Shown here one piece after another: positions 30,001 to 36,638 of a stretch of 64,000 bases of DNA. Each line of letters starts with the position of its first letter. Within the stretch, counting starts at the first letter, position 1. Under the pieces are notes generated by a model. It had not been told where the DNA came from, did no database searches, and saw nothing but the letters and a program-made list of their open reading frames with translations. The stretch is from VXPQ01 sp965223485 (GTDB lineage Bacteria > Bacteroidota > Rhodothermia > Rhodothermales > VXPQ01). The position numbers were made by a program, and so were the translations under genes. The stretch is from assembly GCA_965223485.1 (NCBI GenBank), contig OZ244993.1:186001-250000 (forward strand), in the 5' to 3' direction.

Positions 30001-31896
30001 CACCGCATCCGGTGTGTAAAATATCGGAGATTCTATGTTCGTTGCGCTAAGCAGGTCCGTGTTCGGCGTACCGCCCCGAGCCGCCCATGCGAACGTGTAG
30101 TTGGAACCGGCAGGTGCGCCGTGCCATTCTCCCAGACAACCAGTGAATATTTCCGTATCGCTGTTACCTTCAAGTGTGCTGGATAGGAACCAATAGTTGA
30201 TTACGCCATCATTGCCACAGTCGATATCCGGCTTCTCCAGAACTGTTACTTTTACATCCTCGGTGACATCAGTGATGCCCGAAGCAGACAGCGTCACCGT
30301 GTATTCGTAGTCCTTATCTGCATCATCCGACTCATTAATGTCAGTCGGCACAGAAAACATCGGTTTCAGGATAGTCGTGCTGCTCAAATCGTCCGTATCT
30401 GCCGTACTGCCCCGCACCGTCCACGCGTACGTAGCGCCCGTCGGCTCATCTGTCACCGAACAGTCCAACGTAAAATCAGCCGTGGCTTCGTATATCTCGG
30501 CATCATTGCAAGTGACGACCGGTGCACTTCCTTTGAACATCAGCGCCGAATCATCCGCGGCGGCCTGCGCCCCTTCTGCTCCACCCGTAACCGTCACAGT
30601 CACTCTTCTGCGCGCCGTGCGGGGCATGCCCGAGGCCGACGACGTCATGCTCGCTATGTAATGGTACTCCTCGCCCGCGCTGCCCGCAGGAGCCGTAAAC
30701 AGCGCAGACGACATATCCGTCGCATCCAGAAGCGACATGCTCGCGCCCCAAAGACCCTCCCACTCCCATTCGATCGACGCTCCGTCCTCGTCGTAGTCCA
30801 TACGATGCGACAACGGATCGACCCCCTCGCAATCGAGCGAAACAGCCGAACCCTCCTCAACCGCTACCTCCAGCGGACAATACACGCTCGGACGGCTGCT
30901 CGATACGTACACCTCCACCTCCGAGGACGACGAAAGACCCGTCGCGCGGGACGTCGCCGTCAAACGGTACCGGTAAAGAAACGTCGTCTCACCCGAACGG
31001 AACGACTCCAGCGTCTCGTACGCCGGAGCCTCCGGAGCCACTACCGAAGGATTCGGACTGTCCTCGGGAATCAAACGAGGATTCTCCAGATAGTCCCGCG
31101 TCGTATTGCCCACGGGCTCCCACGAATACTCCAGGTGTTCCTCTCCCGAAGCGTCCCACGCATGGCACTCGACCTGTCCCGTCTCGAGCTCCTCCAGAAA
31201 CACCGCCACAGGACACTCCAGACGAGGAGGCGCCTGCGCAAAAGGCCCGCCATCCGAAGAACCGGGAAATTCCTTGTCCTCTGCGCCCGGCGACCCCGGA
31301 AAAGACGGCCAGGGAACGATCCCTTCTTCTCCCGGAACCCCGAAAGGATCCTGCGGCGGAGCCTTCTCCCAGGGAAGACAACCTTCCCGATCTCTCACAA
31401 AACCGGAAAACGTATCGCACTCCTCTTCGCGAGCCCCGGATGCTCTCTCAGCCCCCTGAACAAGACCCTCCACCGTGACCGCTACCGACGCCGTCGCATA
31501 AACGCCCGCCCCCGTCGCCGTCAAAAGGTATGCGTACTCCTCTCCCGCCCCCGATAAGGAAGCCGTGAATAAAGGCGCCAGGGCCTGCGCATCGCTCAGA
31601 AGACGAAGCCCGTCGCCCGAGACCGCCTCCCACGCGTAGCGGATGCCCTCCTCGGGTACCGATGTCGCAGTACACGATAACGAAACGGCCTCGCCTGCTG
31701 CAACATAAAGGCGAGGAGAGCAAGACAAGGAAAACGACTCTCCAAAAACGTCCCCACCCTTGACGGGAAAACCGCCTTCCTCGATCACCTGACCGTATGC
31801 GACGGATGCGCATGCCAACAGCGCAACGGCAACGGATAGCATGCGCGCCATGCAATCAGGCAGGGCGCCGCAGCGACCGACAAAACCCGGGCTCAA
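22489..31896 (-). CDS. Giant secreted Ig/PKD-like repeat protein, copy E
   Basis: About 3,135 aa from a TTG at 31896 that follows AAAGGG; an ATG at 31851 and a TTG at 31923 are alternatives. Order: signal peptide ending AYGQ, EEGGFPVKGG, an Ig-like domain (about 35-130), a Pro/Gly/acidic linker with four Cys, two Ig-like domains (about 230-440), 22 repeats (about 455-2650) and the C-terminal module (about 2655-3135). That module has a DUF4402-like beta domain, a segment resembling a pilus-chaperone N-terminal fold, and a last strand-rich domain with RELGRRETLVYTRSR. No type IX sorting domain is apparent at the C-terminus. A surface or extracellular structural or adhesive role is inferred. A less GC-rich stretch at 28400-29600 encodes the most diverged repeats. 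Confidence 0.9.
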   Translation of the reverse strand: MSPGFVGRCGALPDCMARMLSVAVALLACASVAYGQVIEEGGFPVKGGDVFGESFSLSCSPRLYVAAGEAVSLSCTATSVPEEGIRYAWEAVSGDGLRLLSDAQALAPLFTASLSGAGEEYAYLLTATGAGVYATASVAVTVEGLVQGAERASGAREEECDTFSGFVRDREGCLPWEKAPPQDPFGVPGEEGIVPWPSFPGSPGAEDKEFPGSSDGGPFAQAPPRLECPVAVFLEELETGQVECHAWDASGEEHLEYSWEPVGNTTRDYLENPRLIPEDSPNPSVVAPEAPAYETLESFRSGETTFLYRYRLTATSRATGLSSSSEVEVYVSSSRPSVYCPLEVAVEEGSAVSLDCEGVDPLSHRMDYDEDGASIEWEWEGLWGASMSLLDATDMSSALFTAPAGSAGEEYHYIASMTSSASGMPRTARRRVTVTVTGGAEGAQAAADDSALMFKGSAPVVTCNDAEIYEATADFTLDCSVTDEPTGATYAWTVRGSTADTDDLSSTTILKPMFSVPTDINESDDADKDYEYTVTLSASGITDVTEDVKVTVLEKPDIDCGNDGVINYWFLSSTLEGNSDTEIFTGCLGEWHGAPAGSNYTFAWAARGGTPNTDLLSATNIESPIFYTPDAVDEDEMYEYTLTVSTESTENVDDFTLDVTVTVEDVSAPAPSITCEDAEIYEASDDFTLDCSVADEPSGATYAWAARGSTSDTDDLSSMTILKPTFDVPDDIDESGGADKDYDYTVTMTVAGTETASADITVTVLEKPDIKSCLSFGTYTVDEGDSDFELVGCLNDPTGAPEGSEYKYNWTVRGETPLDDLSLLEEIDTSTPVFKVPDDVEENVIYEYLYTISADNADEFTAQYRIVVRNINQTEFNLVCGSSSIFRIYQGSDDIELNCQALGVPEGAIWEWTAREATSNTDRLSATDIPNPVFDVPGYDIDIDNRLDFYYTVSVSKDSKSEKLDILVGVINPYLLYEYKCFPQASFFEGDNNGTIGNCFVKFNGDPIPYDQFNWEWTAREATSNTDRLSATDIPNPVFDVPDSIDNHEIYEYTLEITRTRPATRISYLVSVSVLDRDSFDGVLAITCTEYYYEFYEGSENFEFSCSASGAPDGAEYSYRWNPIVNTENLANLLGPRSPNPTFFVPSDVSEDEVYSYRLTVTSTDGNSIPASAVVVVTVKNKPSITVTCPGDSYGAYEGEGDILLDCKATGKPSDSEYVYAWTARGGDTSRLSSTTIEQPTFEAPGSVNSDETYEYTLTVSADNAEDGFANVTVTVKNKPSITVTCPGDPYGAYEGEGDILLDCEATGKPSDSDYVYAWTARGGGDTSRLSSTTVEKPTFHVPDEVDGDETYEYTLTVSADNAESATEDVTVKVLKKATLTLVCTSPAPVYEGSADFDLNCSASGAPSGSDYVYEWTARGSTVVPGQLSSTTVEKPTFHVPDEVDSDETYEYTLTVSADNAESATEDVTVTVLNKKALDLACATPSPVYEGSEDFALDCAASGAPSGSDYEYVWTARGSTANTDLLISGVDDPAPTFDVPEEVDEDETYEYLLTVSAENAESATAEVTVKVLNLGSIALVCASPPLVYEGSEDFALDCSVSGDTGDVDYVYEWAAIGATPNTSRLSAADIPSPTFYVPDALDETTTYEYLLTASAENAESASAEVTVTVLNLGSIALVCASPPLVYEGSEDFALDCTASGAPGGSTYGYAWTARGSTTNTDMLSRADIASPVFAVPEEVDATTTYEYTLTVSAENADPASADVTVTVLNKGALALACADPGSVYEGSEDFALDCAASGAPGGSTYGYAWTARGSTTNTDMLSRADIASPVFAVPEEVDATTTYEYTLTVSAENADPASADVTVKVLNKGALALACADPGSVYEGSEDFAFDCAASGAPGGSAYVYSWIAQGGKPDTGLLSATDIASPTFHVPDDVPQTTTYEYRLRVSAENAESAVALVRVKVLNKGALALVCADPGSVYEGSEDVAFDCEASGAPGGSAYVYSWIAQGGKPDTGLLSATDIASPTFHVPDDVPQTTTYEYRLRVSAENAESAVALVRVKVLNKGALALACADPGSVYEGSEDFAFDCSASGAPAGSEYTYVWTDRGATANTDRLISGADGPAPTFSVPDALDATTTYEYLLTVSADNAVDATAEVTVKVLNLGSIALVCASPPLVYEGSEDFALDCSVSGDTGDVDYAYEWAAIGATPNTSRLSAVDISSPTFYVPDALDETTTYEYLLTASAANAESSSARVTVTVLNKKTLDVACATPSPVYEGSEDFALDCAASGAPGGSGYTYVWTDRGAIANTDRLISGADGPTPTFSVPDALDATTTYEYLLTVSADNAVDATAEVTVKVLNRGTLAVACAPPPLVYEGAADFDLDCSASGAPSGSDYVYEWTAQGDTPDTSLLSAVDVSSPMFYVPEEVDEDETYEYLLTVSAENADPATAEVTVKVLNLGSIALVCASPPLVYEGSADIAFDCSASGAPGDDPQYTYAWTARGDTPDTALLSAADVSSPMFYVPEEVEEDETYEYLLTVSAENAESGSAEVTVTVLNRGALSVVCVDPPSVYEGSEDFALDCSASGAPAGSAYEYAWTARGSTTNTALLSAADVSSPTFYVPEEVEEDETYEYTLTVSADNAEDAAAEVTVTVLDRIRTPAPDPVSPPVDSPPLASSSAREPSEPSALGVTVSASSLRFGVQSSQTRASLDPLTDGISTRVSGPYHAGRMTLSPGGGASFDENGEMDLSIEVVAPVLLKREDAAGPSSLVLSPSWSYAESCEQLSSQAIGGLYTEATLTEGACRLLRFGGELDLTGAPSGRYAGAMDVVLRSGESEETHSVEVEVTVVPAQRVITIGPGGVRFGTSRELAAGLTEEQNLSIYPDVAFLTEGKPHGAFELSNPSLIPLEVSVSARFGYTEATEDGREVVVEDASDSRLGDLSQVVDIHPAVVVLQPGEKGLVRYGVQEGALAAMAEKGYAAFFDVVSSPRQYVRSDRMPEEVTGERTARVTMRVPGVYVPGEGASQLRATLLSLSYGVSMSATFLLETQDRPFAGEVVAYDGQGRELGRRETLVYTRSRVRVPLDRMPEEEVVFLRFAPWGSSRVPEPASVEWDAPRRDIGAAGDKERRTIPKSALQ
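23950..30530 (-). repeat. Tandem array of 22 repeats in copy E
   Basis: Units of 270-294 bp; the exact period is 294 bp between 25727 and 26021. Repeats at 23950-27800 are highly similar to each other and to those in copies A and F. Repeats at 28000-30500 are diverged and lower in GC. Confidence 0.88.
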
Positions 31897-31908
31897 ATCG
31901 CCCTTTAT

Positions 31909-31920
31909 TATATATATATA
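31909..31920 (-). repeat. (TA)6 simple repeat just upstream of copy E
   Basis: Six TA units, against eight at the same place upstream of copy A. The flanking sequence (AATAAAGGG on one side, CATTTG on the other, minus strand) is identical. Confidence 0.9.
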
Positions 31921-31954
31921 CAAATGAGGTTCTTGCAGCCTATACTCTCTCTCG

Positions 31955-32031
31955 CCGGTTCGATGACCGGGGGGCCGGGCTTAGGCCAAGGGTTGATGCC
32001 GGTAGCTACCCTTTGAGGTCTCCGGTGCATC
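31955..32031 (-). ncRNA. Candidate structured 5' leader of copy E
   Basis: Second copy of the element at 5725-5800: the same stem, loop-to-downstream AAGGGT/ACCCTT pairing and following hairpin, with one extra G in the G run. It is present because of the duplication, so it is not independent evidence of conservation. Confidence 0.35.
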
Positions 32032-32233
32032 TTCCATCCGTTCGGTTTTTCTTGCTTCGGGCGTGTCGGATATGCAGGCTGCACCCATCTTGTGAATTAA
32101 GGCTTCATAGCAATAGCAAATTATCAACGTATCAATATATTTTCAAGGCACTTATGTGACCTAACTGTGATATTATAGGCTATATGCGTGATTCTATTGT
32201 GAACTTCCGGGCAGACCGCTCATTGGATCAATA

Positions 32234-33139
32234 TTAAGAAGAGTGTTGCGCCGCATCCGGACGCCACGGTCTACCGATGGGCGCCCAGGGCGGCGCCACA
32301 TCCTGCCGGATTGCCCCCAGTTGCTCGATTTCCAGGTCCACTACATAACCCACCCGCAGGTATTTCGGGGGCGTCATGGCCAGCCCGACTCCCTCCGGCG
32401 TACCCGTGGACAGGATATCCCCCGGGAGCAGCGTCATGAAACGGCTCACGTAGCTGACGAGCATGGGAACGGAAAAGATCATATCTCCTGTCGAACTGTG
32501 CTGCATCTCCTCGCCGTTGAGCGCAAGCCGCATGTCCAGATCGTGCACATCGGCGATCTCGTCCGGGGTGACGAGCGCAGGGCCCAGCGGAGAAAACGTG
32601 TCGCAACTCTTGCCCTTCACCCACTGCCCGCCCCGCTCGATCTGATATTCCCGCTCGGAAACGTCGTTCATGACCGAATACCCCGCTACATACTCCAGCG
32701 CCTCGCTTTCCGCTACATACTTCGCCCGACGCCCGATAATCACGGCCAGTTCGACTTCCCAGTCGGTTTTTCTCGACCCGCGCGGCAGTACGATGGGGTC
32801 GAACGGCCCGCTGAGCGACGTACTCGCCTTCATGAACAACACGGGTTCCTCCGGCACGGCCATCTTCGACTCCTTCGCATGGTTGTAGTAATTCAGTCCG
32901 ATGCAGACGATCTTGCTCGGACGGGCCACCGGCGGCGCGAGACGCTCGTTCTCATCGACCCGAGGGGCATCGGCGGCCTTGCCCTCCTCCAGCCATGCGC
33001 GCAGCCGGGCAATACCATCCCCGGCAAAAAATGCTTCGTCGTAGTCGTTGGCTACGGCGGAAGCGTCCACGCGCGTCCCGTCCGGGAGCAAGAGGCCCGG
33101 CTTTTCGGCGCCGGGCGAACCGAATCGAATGAGTCGCAT
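32234..33139 (-). CDS. Fumarylacetoacetate hydrolase-family protein, probable 2,4-diketo-3-deoxy-L-fuconate hydrolase
   Basis: 301 aa. It has the FAH fold signatures: an N-terminal 65-residue cap, KIVCIGLNYYNHAKE (76-90), and metal ligands Glu128 and Glu130 (TDWEVELA) and Asp159 (MNDVSERE). It also has the C-terminal GDILSTGTPEGVG loop. Members near fuconate and rhamnonate genes split 2,4-diketo-3-deoxy sugar acids into pyruvate and lactate. The SDR gene ends 31 bp upstream on the same strand, and fucD is in the wider region. The substrate is inferred from this context; related FAH-family acylpyruvases look alike. The ATG at 33139 fits the family N-terminus. Confidence 0.82.
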   Translation of the reverse strand: MRLIRFGSPGAEKPGLLLPDGTRVDASAVANDYDEAFFAGDGIARLRAWLEEGKAADAPRVDENERLAPPVARPSKIVCIGLNYYNHAKESKMAVPEEPVLFMKASTSLSGPFDPIVLPRGSRKTDWEVELAVIIGRRAKYVAESEALEYVAGYSVMNDVSEREYQIERGGQWVKGKSCDTFSPLGPALVTPDEIADVHDLDMRLALNGEEMQHSSTGDMIFSVPMLVSYVSRFMTLLPGDILSTGTPEGVGLAMTPPKYLRVGYVVDLEIEQLGAIRQDVAPPWAPIGRPWRPDAAQHSS

Positions 33140-33170
33140 CGGATAACTGATGATTGTCGATGATCGCAGA

Positions 33171-33977
33171 TCAGGGGCGAAGCAGGATCGTCCCCCCGTC
33201 CATGGGAAAAAGCGCCCCGGTAATGAATGCCGCCGCATCCGAACACAGATACAGAACCAGCCCCGCCACTTCTTCCGGCGTCCCCATCCTGCCGATGGGC
33301 TGTGCTGCGGCCAGCCGGTCATACATTTCCCGCTCCCTGCCCGGATAGTTTTCTGCAAGGTACCCGTCCACGAACGGGGTGTGAATGCGGGCGGGCGCAA
33401 TGGCGTTGCACCGTATACCCTCCTGCAGATAGTCGCAGGCTACGGAAAGGGTCATGGTCAGCACGGCGCCCTTACTCATTGAATAGGCAAAGCGATCCGG
33501 GATGCCGATGGCCGACACGGTCGAAGCCATGTTCACGATAGCGCCGCCCCGCCCGCACATGCCCTGCACAGCGGCCTGGAGGCAATGGTACACGCCCTTT
33601 ACGTTGACCCGGTAGACCCGGTCGAAATCTTCTTCGGCGGTCGTCGCCACCGTGCCGACATGGGACACGCCTGCATTGTTGAACAGAACATCTACGGGAG
33701 CCAACTCCCCGGCGATAGTCCGGAAGGTTTCATGCACCGCCTCCCCATCGGACACATCGCAGGCATAGAAGGCCGCAGGCGAACCCATATCGGCAGCCAG
33801 CGCCTTGCCCGCTTCCTCGTTCACATCCAGCAGGGCAACAAAGGCGCCTTCCCGCGCAAACAGCTCCGCCGTAGCTTTCCCGATGCCTGAAGCCGCGCCG
33901 GTCACCACCGCCGTACGACCCGCAAGCCGCCCGCCGGGGCGATTCGCCTCTCGCATGTCAGGAGCAGGCTGGTTCAT
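33171..33977 (-). CDS. SDR-family dehydrogenase, probable 2-keto-3-deoxy-L-fuconate dehydrogenase
   Basis: 268 aa classical short-chain dehydrogenase. It has the cofactor motif TGAASGIG (26-33), Asp51 after strand 2 (suggesting NAD), NNAG (100-103), and the catalytic set Ser152, Tyr165 and Lys169 (YSMSK). It lies between the sulfatase gene (8 bp gap) and the FAH-family hydrolase. In the non-phosphorylating L-fucose pathway an SDR oxidises 2-keto-3-deoxy-L-fuconate at C4 before hydrolysis. That role is inferred from neighbours; fucose dehydrogenase is the main alternative. Confidence 0.82.
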   Translation of the reverse strand: MNQPAPDMREANRPGGRLAGRTAVVTGAASGIGKATAELFAREGAFVALLDVNEEAGKALAADMGSPAAFYACDVSDGEAVHETFRTIAGELAPVDVLFNNAGVSHVGTVATTAEEDFDRVYRVNVKGVYHCLQAAVQGMCGRGGAIVNMASTVSAIGIPDRFAYSMSKGAVLTMTLSVACDYLQEGIRCNAIAPARIHTPFVDGYLAENYPGREREMYDRLAAAQPIGRMGTPEEVAGLVLYLCSDAAAFITGALFPMDGGTILLRP

Positions 33978-33985
33978 ATCCCGAT

Positions 33986-35383
33986 TTATTCCTCGATGCG
34001 GGCGTCGAGCTGGACCGGATAGGGGTCCAGCCCCGCCCGATGTTCCGCCACGCGCGCCGCAATTTCTTCCAGCACCTCCGGGTGCTCTGCGGACACGTCG
34101 AACCGCTCGGATGGGTCGTGCTCAAGATGATTCAGGACTGGCGTATCGTGCGGCACAGGGTCGTCGCCGATGTAGGCCCGCTGCGTAATAAAGTGCGCTT
34201 TCCACGGCCCCACCCGCGCGGCAAAAAGGCGCGTACCCCGGTAGTACAGGATCATATCGTGGGCCTCCTCGGCACTTCCCCGGAGGATATTCCCAAGGTC
34301 CATCCCGTCGATCGTGCGGTCGTCCGGAACCGGCACGCCCGCCATACCCAGCACCGTGGGAAACACATCCATCGCCGTAACGAGCGCCGAATTGACCGCC
34401 CCCGCCGGTACGGCGCCTGGCCACCATGCAAGCGCAGGCGACCGCATGCCTCCCTCGTAGGTGGTGCCCTTGCCGTCCCGCAAAAGCCCCGCCGAACCGC
34501 CGTGCGTCCGGAAAATCAGCCAGGGACCGTTGTCGCTCGTGAAGAAAACAAGCGTGTTTTCCGCAATGCCCTCTTCCTCGAGCGTCTCCATGACCTGTCC
34601 TACGCTCCAGTCGATCTCTTCGATCACGTCCCCGTAGAGGCCCGCCTTGCTATGACCGGCGAACGCTGCGCTACGAAAAAGCGGCACATGCGGCATACTG
34701 TGCGCCAGATACAGGAAGAACGGCTCGTCGGCATGATCGCGGATGAAGGCCGTCGCCTCCTCCGTATACCGCCGGGTGATCGTTTCCTGGTCAACCGGGC
34801 GCTCGATGACTTCCGTATCGCGTATCAGCGGCACGTTCCAGTATTCGGATTTGGGCTCCCGGAATATTTCCTGCCATTCGCCGCCGACTGCGCGATCCAT
34901 GTCGTTGGAATAGGGAATACCGTAGTAGGAATCGAAGCCGTGGCTTGTCGGCAGAAACGGTTCGAGATGACCGAGATGCCACTTCCCCACCATGCCTGTA
35001 GCATACCCGGCGTCCCTGAGCGCTTCCGCAATCGTAATTTCGCGCGCCGGCAAGCCCAGTTTGGAATCCGGGGAAAGCACCCGGCGCTGGTCGCTGGCCA
35101 TCCCGCTCCGGATCGGCAGACGACCCGTCAGCAGAGCAGCCCGGCTCGGCGTACACACCGAGGCGCCCACATAGAACTGGGTGAATTTCATCCCCTCCGC
35201 CGCCATGCGGTCAAAATTGGGCGTGCGGATCGTCGGGTGCCCGTACACACCGATATCCCCGTAGCCAAGGTCATCCGCAAAGATGAGCACCACGTTCGGA
35301 GGGCGATCCTCCTGCGCCGCCGCCGGACGCCCGGCAAATGCCGTCAGACACACGAAAAGCGCTGCGCAGATCAGGCAGCGCAT
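33986..35383 (-). CDS. Exported type I sulfatase
   Basis: 465 aa from the ATG at 35383, which begins a clear signal peptide (ICAALFVCLTAFA, then PAAAQ). The arylsulfatase-family core has metal-binding Asp37-Asp38 (FADDLGYGD) and the CTPSR motif with Cys77, the residue converted to formylglycine. It also has GKWHLG and TSDNGPW blocks. It would remove sulfate esters from glycans in the periplasm or outside. It is the first gene of the sulfatase-SDR-FAH run, pointing to sulfated fucose-containing polysaccharide, although the exact substrate cannot be read from sequence. A longer start at 35452 is possible. Confidence 0.9.
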   Translation of the reverse strand: MRCLICAALFVCLTAFAGRPAAAQEDRPPNVVLIFADDLGYGDIGVYGHPTIRTPNFDRMAAEGMKFTQFYVGASVCTPSRAALLTGRLPIRSGMASDQRRVLSPDSKLGLPAREITIAEALRDAGYATGMVGKWHLGHLEPFLPTSHGFDSYYGIPYSNDMDRAVGGEWQEIFREPKSEYWNVPLIRDTEVIERPVDQETITRRYTEEATAFIRDHADEPFFLYLAHSMPHVPLFRSAAFAGHSKAGLYGDVIEEIDWSVGQVMETLEEEGIAENTLVFFTSDNGPWLIFRTHGGSAGLLRDGKGTTYEGGMRSPALAWWPGAVPAGAVNSALVTAMDVFPTVLGMAGVPVPDDRTIDGMDLGNILRGSAEEAHDMILYYRGTRLFAARVGPWKAHFITQRAYIGDDPVPHDTPVLNHLEHDPSERFDVSAEHPEVLEEIAARVAEHRAGLDPYPVQLDARIEE

Positions 35384-35540
35384 GGAAAGCGAGTTGGATC
35401 GAAACGCGAAACACGCCGGGTGGCGGATTGCATCAGGCATCGGAGCAAACATGAAACCGGTGGACGTATCGTTGCAGGAAAAGTTTGAACGGAAGAATAT
35501 GCTTCCGCCCCATAAAATACATGCGGGACAAACGGATTTC

Positions 35541-35656
35541 GCCTTATCCCTCCTTTTTGGCTTCCGCAACACTCCGGCACACAAGGGGTTGCCTCGATTC
35601 AGGTCTATTGAGAACGGTTTATCTCTCCTTTTTCGCTTCCGCAACGCTCCGGCACA
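35541..35656. repeat. Imperfect 45-bp direct repeat at the 3' end of the aldolase gene
   Basis: 35541-35585 and 35612-35656 share CTCCTTTTT, GCTTCCGCAAC and CTCCGGCAC in the same order. The right copy encodes the last residues of the aldolase (VAEAKKER then stop). The left copy lies in the gap before the sulfatase gene. Confidence 0.75.
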
Positions 35657-36278
35657 GCATGCGCGCGTTTTCTGTCAGCTTGCCGAAGGCGCCTTCTGCG
35701 ATCGCCAGCTTGTCCAGCAAGGAAGACCCTACGCCCACTGCGACGGCCCCGGCGCGAATCCAGTCGCCCGCATTCTCCGGGGATACTCCCCCGGTGGGCA
35801 TCAATTTCAGGTGGGGCATGGGCGCAAGCACCGCCTTGAAATACGGCATCCCCACCACGCCGGAAGGAAACACCTTGATTACGTCGGCCCCGGCCTCGGT
35901 GGCTTCGAGAATTTCCGTGGGGGAAAAAGCGCCCGGCATCACAGGCACACCCCGTTCGTGGGCAGCATCTATGAGCTCCTTCTTGTACACCGGGCTCACC
36001 ACATACCGCGCGCCGGCGTCGACAGCCCGGTGCACGCCCGCTGCATCCAGCACGGAACCCACTCCGATCTCTACATCGCCCATGCTGCCGGCCACCTCCG
36101 TGATCGCCTGCAAGGCGCCCGGGGTCGTCATGGTGATTTCTATGGCGGTAACCCCTCCTTCCCGGATAGCGTCCACGACGCGGAGCACATGCGCAGCGTC
36201 GGGCAAACGCACCACAGCCACCACGCCGGTGGCGAGGATGCGCTTCAGAATCGCTTCGCGGCGGTGTACGGCGGACAT
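35619..36278 (-). CDS. KDPG/KDPGal-type aldolase
   Basis: 219 aa class I aldolase of the Eda/DgoA family, which splits 2-keto-3-deoxy sugar acids (usually 6-phosphates) into pyruvate and an aldehyde. Visible: Glu47 (IEITM), the Schiff-base Lys135 (ADVIKVFP) and the phosphate-loop-like PTGGV. The ATG at 36278 is chosen because the family begins a few residues before the first helix. It is divergent from the TonB receptor gene, with a palindrome-rich region between. Its place beside the fuconate genes suggests a role in uronate or deoxy-sugar-acid breakdown. Confidence 0.87.
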   Translation of the reverse strand: MSAVHRREAILKRILATGVVAVVRLPDAAHVLRVVDAIREGGVTAIEITMTTPGALQAITEVAGSMGDVEIGVGSVLDAAGVHRAVDAGARYVVSPVYKKELIDAAHERGVPVMPGAFSPTEILEATEAGADVIKVFPSGVVGMPYFKAVLAPMPHLKLMPTGGVSPENAGDWIRAGAVAVGVGSSLLDKLAIAEGAFGKLTENARMLCRSVAEAKKER

Positions 36279-36322
36279 ACGCTGAACTCGCTGAATTTTC
36301 GGATGCAAAACCGGGGCATATC

Positions 36323-36454
36323 GCGCAAGACATTGCGTGTTCGTATCCGGAAGTGCGCAAGACATTGCGCGTCCATATCCGGAAGTGCGCAACACATTGC
36401 ACGTTCATACCCCCTAAAGCGCGCGGCGCGAAAGCGCAAGATACGGCCTTGCGC
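36323..36454. promoter_or_regulatory. Cluster of GCGCAA...TTGCGC palindromes in the divergent aldolase/TonB-receptor region
   Basis: Units of 32 bp begin at 36323, 36355 and 36387 (the third is cut short). Each holds GCGCAA-N4-TTGCGC or a one-base variant; the second is perfect. A fourth, separate palindrome at 36434-36454 has 7-bp arms GCGCAAG/CTTGCGC. Such repeated dyads between divergent genes look like operator sites for a dimeric regulator, but hairpin-forming repeat DNA is an alternative. Confidence 0.5.
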
Positions 36455-36496
36455 CGGGAACCGGAAGAGATATACCTGCAAGATGCACTATCACGC

Positions 36497-36525
36497 TTGA
36501 CCCAAAAACAAATTTGTCTTACATA
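36497..36525 (+). promoter_or_regulatory. Weak candidate promoter for the TonB receptor gene
   Basis: TTGACC (36497-36502) and TACATA (36520-36525) are separated by 17 bp, in an AT-rich stretch about 115 bp before the ATG. The -10 match is poor. Confidence 0.22.
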
Positions 36526-36638
36526 ACTAATTATAGGAACCTTCGGCATCGCAGTAGTTTTTTTGCACAGCCGCAAACTCTATCCGGATCCATCGCGGAA
36601 ACGGCTCTTCAACAACTCCGCCAAAACGTATACGAGCC

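Larger units (their letters stand above)
30890..32224. repeat. Long direct duplication, right copy (5' end of E plus upstream DNA)
   Basis: Partner of 4660-5993. The upstream part includes the candidate leader and promoter and ends about 10 bp before the stop codon of the FAH-family gene. Confidence 0.9.

Noticed and set aside
31851..31923. TTG at 31923 as the start of copy E, giving an N-terminus read through the TA tract
   Set aside because: The same frame is lost in copy A because of the different TA length, while family similarity begins only after the tract; a start at 31896 or 31851 explains both copies better.
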